From: Deltaproteobacteria bacterium
Lineage (GTDB): Bacteria > Desulfobacterota > Desulfobacteria > Desulfobacterales > SURF-15
Assembly (NCBI GenBank): GCA_024644775.1
Contig: JAHEHB010000338.1
Span: 1-6,175, forward strand
Reading direction: 5' to 3'
DNA length: 6,175 bases
The notes under the pieces are model-generated. The model was given only the letters and a program-made list of their open reading frames with translations. It was not told the origin of the DNA and made no database searches. A program made the translations under genes and the position numbers. Of the stretch, positions 3,852 to 6,175 are shown one piece after another; the first letter of the stretch is position 1; every line of letters begins with the position of its first letter.

Positions 3852-6175
3852 TTGACTCCCCAAATCGTTTTAGTCCTGAGCATCCTGTTGATTTCCGTCG
3901 TATTTCTGGCAACAGAATGGATCCCTATGGAAGTTGTTGCGCTGCTTGTTCTGGGCAGTGTCGCACTCACCGGACTGGTCAGCACTAGAGACGCCTTGTC
4001 CGGCTTTAGCAACCCGGCAGTGGTTACCGTATGGGCTGTTTTTATTCTCAGCGGCGGTCTAACTCGAACCGGTGTCGCCACTATCATTGGCCGCCGTATC
4101 ATGCGGATATCCGGGCAGAGTGAGGTTCGAATGATTGTTGTGATCATGATCAGCGCTGGAGTCATGTCCGCATTCATGAACAACGTTGCAGTGGCCGCCC
4201 TGATGTTGCCGGTGGTAATGGACATTTGTCGTCAGACGAGCATTGCGCCGTCGCGATTGCTGCTGCCGCTGGCTTACGGTTCCTTGCTCGGCGGGCTAAC
4301 CACGCAAATCGGCACCCCTCCGAATATTTTGGTCACAGAGATCCTCCGTGAAAACAACCTCCAGCCTTTTTCGCTCTTTGATTTTACTCCCGCAGGTCTG
4401 GCGGTTATGATCGTCGGTGTCGTGTTCATGGCTGTTTTGGGGCGTCGGATGTTGCCTTCCCGCAGTGTCAGAGAAGAGGTCTCCGACTATGATCTCGATG
4501 AGCAATATCATTTACGGAAACGGCTTTTTACCGTCCGTATTCCTGTCGCTTCGGTTTTGGTGGATCGTTCTCTGGCGGACAGTCACCTGGGGTCTGCTCT
4601 TGGAATCAACGTAGTTGGTATTTCCCGCCAGGATCACACCTTGTTGGCGCCGAGTCCATCTGAGATATTACTAGAAGGTGACCGCCTGGTTGCTGAGGGA
4701 GAGATGGAGCGTTTACAAAATTTGAGCAACTGGCAAAATCTGGTTGTCGAAGATACCGAAATTTCCATCGAAGAGCCGTTTGCCGATGCGGTCAATTTGG
4801 TGGAAGTTCGACTGGACGGCACCTCTGCGCTCGCTGGCAAGACCCTAAACGAACTTGACTTTCGTAAACGGTTCGGTGCATTGGTGCTTGCAATTCGACG
4901 AAAAGACCGGATCCGGCGCACCAATATTCAGGATTATTCTTTGGAAACCGGTGATTGCCTCCTGATCCAAGGACCCAGGGAGCGATTGGACGCCCTGCGG
5001 GGCATCTCCGGTTTGAGTGGCTTTCGTTCTGTTGCCAAAGAGGATTTAGTGAGCCGTTACCACCTGAATGAACGCCTGTTGGGACTGCGGGTGCCCTCGG
5101 CGTCGGTCCTCACCGGTAAAACACTACAGGAAGCGCGCTTAGGGGATGCCATGGGGTTGAGGGTTCTGTGTATTGTGCGCCGGGATGGAACCGTCAGAAT
5201 GCCGGAGCCCGATGAAGTTCTGCGGACAGATGACCAATTGGTGGTGGAAGGCCGATCAGATGATCTTAGCATCCTGCGCGGCCTGGCAAATCTTGAAATT
5301 GAACCGGAGACGGTGTTAAATATCGAATCTGAAAGAGTCGGATTGATGGAGACGATACTGTCACCACACACCACGGTTGTCGGCAGAACATTGCGACAAC
5401 TGCACTTCCGTGAAAAACACGGCCTCAGTGTGTTGGCAATCTGGCGGCAGGGTCGGGCGTACTACGATAATCTAAGGGATATGGCTCTGAATTTCGGTGA
5501 TGCGCTACTTCTCTACGGTCCTCGCGACAAATTCGAAATGCTGGGTCGCGAACCCGATTTTATTGTGCTCACGGAAACCGCCCAGGAGATACCGCGACTG
5601 GAAAAGGCCAAATTATCCACGTTAATTATGATGGCAGTGATGATTCCGGTCATTTTGGGATGGGTGCCGATCTATATTTCAACTGTCGTTGGGGCGGCAA
5701 TCATGGTATTGACCCGCTGTTTGACCATGGACGAAGCGTATCGATACATTGAGTGGAAGGCTGTTTTTTTGATCGCCGGTCTGCTGCCGCTCGGCATTGC
5801 GCTGAATACAACCGGAGCGGCTCGTTTATTAGCCGAAGGTGTCGTCGGGTTTTTGGGCGGTTTCGGCCCTGTCGCCGTATTGTTTGGCCTGCTGACCCTG
5901 ACTTTCTTGGCAACCTGCTTTGTTCCCACTGCTGCCTTGGTCGTACTGATGGCCCCAATCGTGTTGAACACCGCTGCTGAATTGGACTTATCGCCCCAGT
6001 CACTTATGATGGGGGTTGCACTGGCCGCATCTGCCAGCTTTACCACTCCGGTTGCGCATCCCGCCAACATTCTGGTAATGGGACCCGGGGGCTATAAGTT
6101 TTTGGACTATCTAAAAGTTGGGGGCCTGCTCACCCTGGCTGTTCTGGCCACGTTGATACTGGTGCTGCCGGTTTT
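3852..6175 (+). CDS. SLC13/DASS-family permease with tandem RCK_C (TrkA_C) domains (3' end outside window)
   Basis: Inner-membrane anion transporter of the divalent-anion:Na+ symporter group; family substrates include dicarboxylates and sulfate, not determinable here. 774 codons are open to the window edge. The first membrane half (about 1-200) carries SGFSNPAVVTVWAVFILSGGL (50-70), FMNNVAVAALMLP (108-120) and TTQIGTPPNILV (150-161). A long soluble loop (about 225-570) contains four RCK_C-like units (about 225-290, 310-385, 403-478, 495-565), each following the pattern V-x-V...L-x-G-K/R-T-L-x-E/Q-L...G-L-x-V-L-x-I-x-R...L-x-x-G-D-x-L-L-x-x-G. The second half (about 585 onward) has VPTAALVVLMAPIV (691-704) and TTPVAHPANILVMGPGGY (731-748). 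The start is TTG (MTPQI, as family members begin) behind AGGAA. Homologues normally end soon after the GPGGY segment and a last helix, so few residues are missing. Divergent from tauE. Confidence 0.92.
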   Translation, partial: MTPQIVLVLSILLISVVFLATEWIPMEVVALLVLGSVALTGLVSTRDALSGFSNPAVVTVWAVFILSGGLTRTGVATIIGRRIMRISGQSEVRMIVVIMISAGVMSAFMNNVAVAALMLPVVMDICRQTSIAPSRLLLPLAYGSLLGGLTTQIGTPPNILVTEILRENNLQPFSLFDFTPAGLAVMIVGVVFMAVLGRRMLPSRSVREEVSDYDLDEQYHLRKRLFTVRIPVASVLVDRSLADSHLGSALGINVVGISRQDHTLLAPSPSEILLEGDRLVAEGEMERLQNLSNWQNLVVEDTEISIEEPFADAVNLVEVRLDGTSALAGKTLNELDFRKRFGALVLAIRRKDRIRRTNIQDYSLETGDCLLIQGPRERLDALRGISGLSGFRSVAKEDLVSRYHLNERLLGLRVPSASVLTGKTLQEARLGDAMGLRVLCIVRRDGTVRMPEPDEVLRTDDQLVVEGRSDDLSILRGLANLEIEPETVLNIESERVGLMETILSPHTTVVGRTLRQLHFREKHGLSVLAIWRQGRAYYDNLRDMALNFGDALLLYGPRDKFEMLGREPDFIVLTETAQEIPRLEKAKLSTLIMMAVMIPVILGWVPIYISTVVGAAIMVLTRCLTMDEAYRYIEWKAVFLIAGLLPLGIALNTTGAARLLAEGVVGFLGGFGPVAVLFGLLTLTFLATCFVPTAALVVLMAPIVLNTAAELDLSPQSLMMGVALAASASFTTPVAHPANILVMGPGGYKFLDYLKVGGLLTLAVLATLILVLPV

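Noticed and set aside
3695..3988. 97-codon plus-strand ORF overlapping the start of the SLC13 gene
   Set aside because: Made of the right repeat arm plus an out-of-frame reading of the permease start; no recognisable protein.
5672..6070. 132-codon minus-strand ORF opposite the SLC13 gene
   Set aside because: Low-complexity Ala/Thr/Lys product opposite clear transmembrane coding sequence; a reading-frame shadow.

Overview
The window carries six recognisable genes and at least one gene remnant. Five genes and the remnant read leftward (about 1-3413) and one large gene reads rightward (3852 to the right edge). Protein style, moderate base composition and gene mix suggest a Gram-negative environmental bacterium, plausibly from the Desulfobacterota (sulfate-reducer-like). 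That is inferred from family resemblance only; no rRNA or marker gene is present.

Left block (minus strand): a GNAT acetyltransferase (532-1026) overlaps by 4 bp (ATGA) the start of a histidinol-phosphatase-like inositol-monophosphatase family gene (1-535), which leaves the window at its 3' end. Upstream of a 171-bp gap lies ilvE (1198-2268), a complete branched-chain aminotransferase. If the phosphatase is HisN, this block groups amino-acid biosynthesis functions: histidine, and Val/Leu/Ile.

Middle block (minus strand, 2289-3413): tauE/safE-type permease, then a very short ICMT/PEMT-like methyltransferase, then a 39-codon ORF beginning with a perfect ROK-kinase phosphate-binding motif behind a strong Shine-Dalgarno. 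Spacings are 25, 29 and 20 bp down to ilvE, so tauE-ICMT-ROK-ilvE could be one transcript. The methyltransferase looks as if its middle (roughly 100 residues) has been removed in frame, and the ROK gene keeps only its first ~15 recognisable residues. This short stretch therefore looks like an operon eroded by internal deletions between two intact genes.

Divergent region (3414-3851): 438 bp with no credible gene. It contains a perfect 34-bp inverted repeat (3567-3600 / 3747-3780) whose similarity continues outward, less perfectly, to CTTAA on each side (about 3512-3833). This is a MITE-like or REP-like element, and its right end almost touches the ribosome binding site of the next gene.

Right block (plus strand): a long SLC13/DASS-type membrane permease (774 codons seen, cut by the window) with a TTG start. 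It has what look like four tandem RCK_C/TrkA_C-type regulatory domains in the cytoplasmic loop between its two transmembrane halves. Substrate is unknown; a dicarboxylate or sulfate-like anion is typical of the family. With TauE/SafE next door, anion transport is the common theme of the divergent pair.

The gaps at 1027-1197 and 2409-2437 hold nothing convincing beyond weak promoter-like or hairpin-like matches. I found no tRNA, rRNA, CRISPR array or transposase gene. I did not find a clearly new multi-gene system; the best leads are the inverted-repeat element, the two internally deleted genes and the four-RCK_C transporter.
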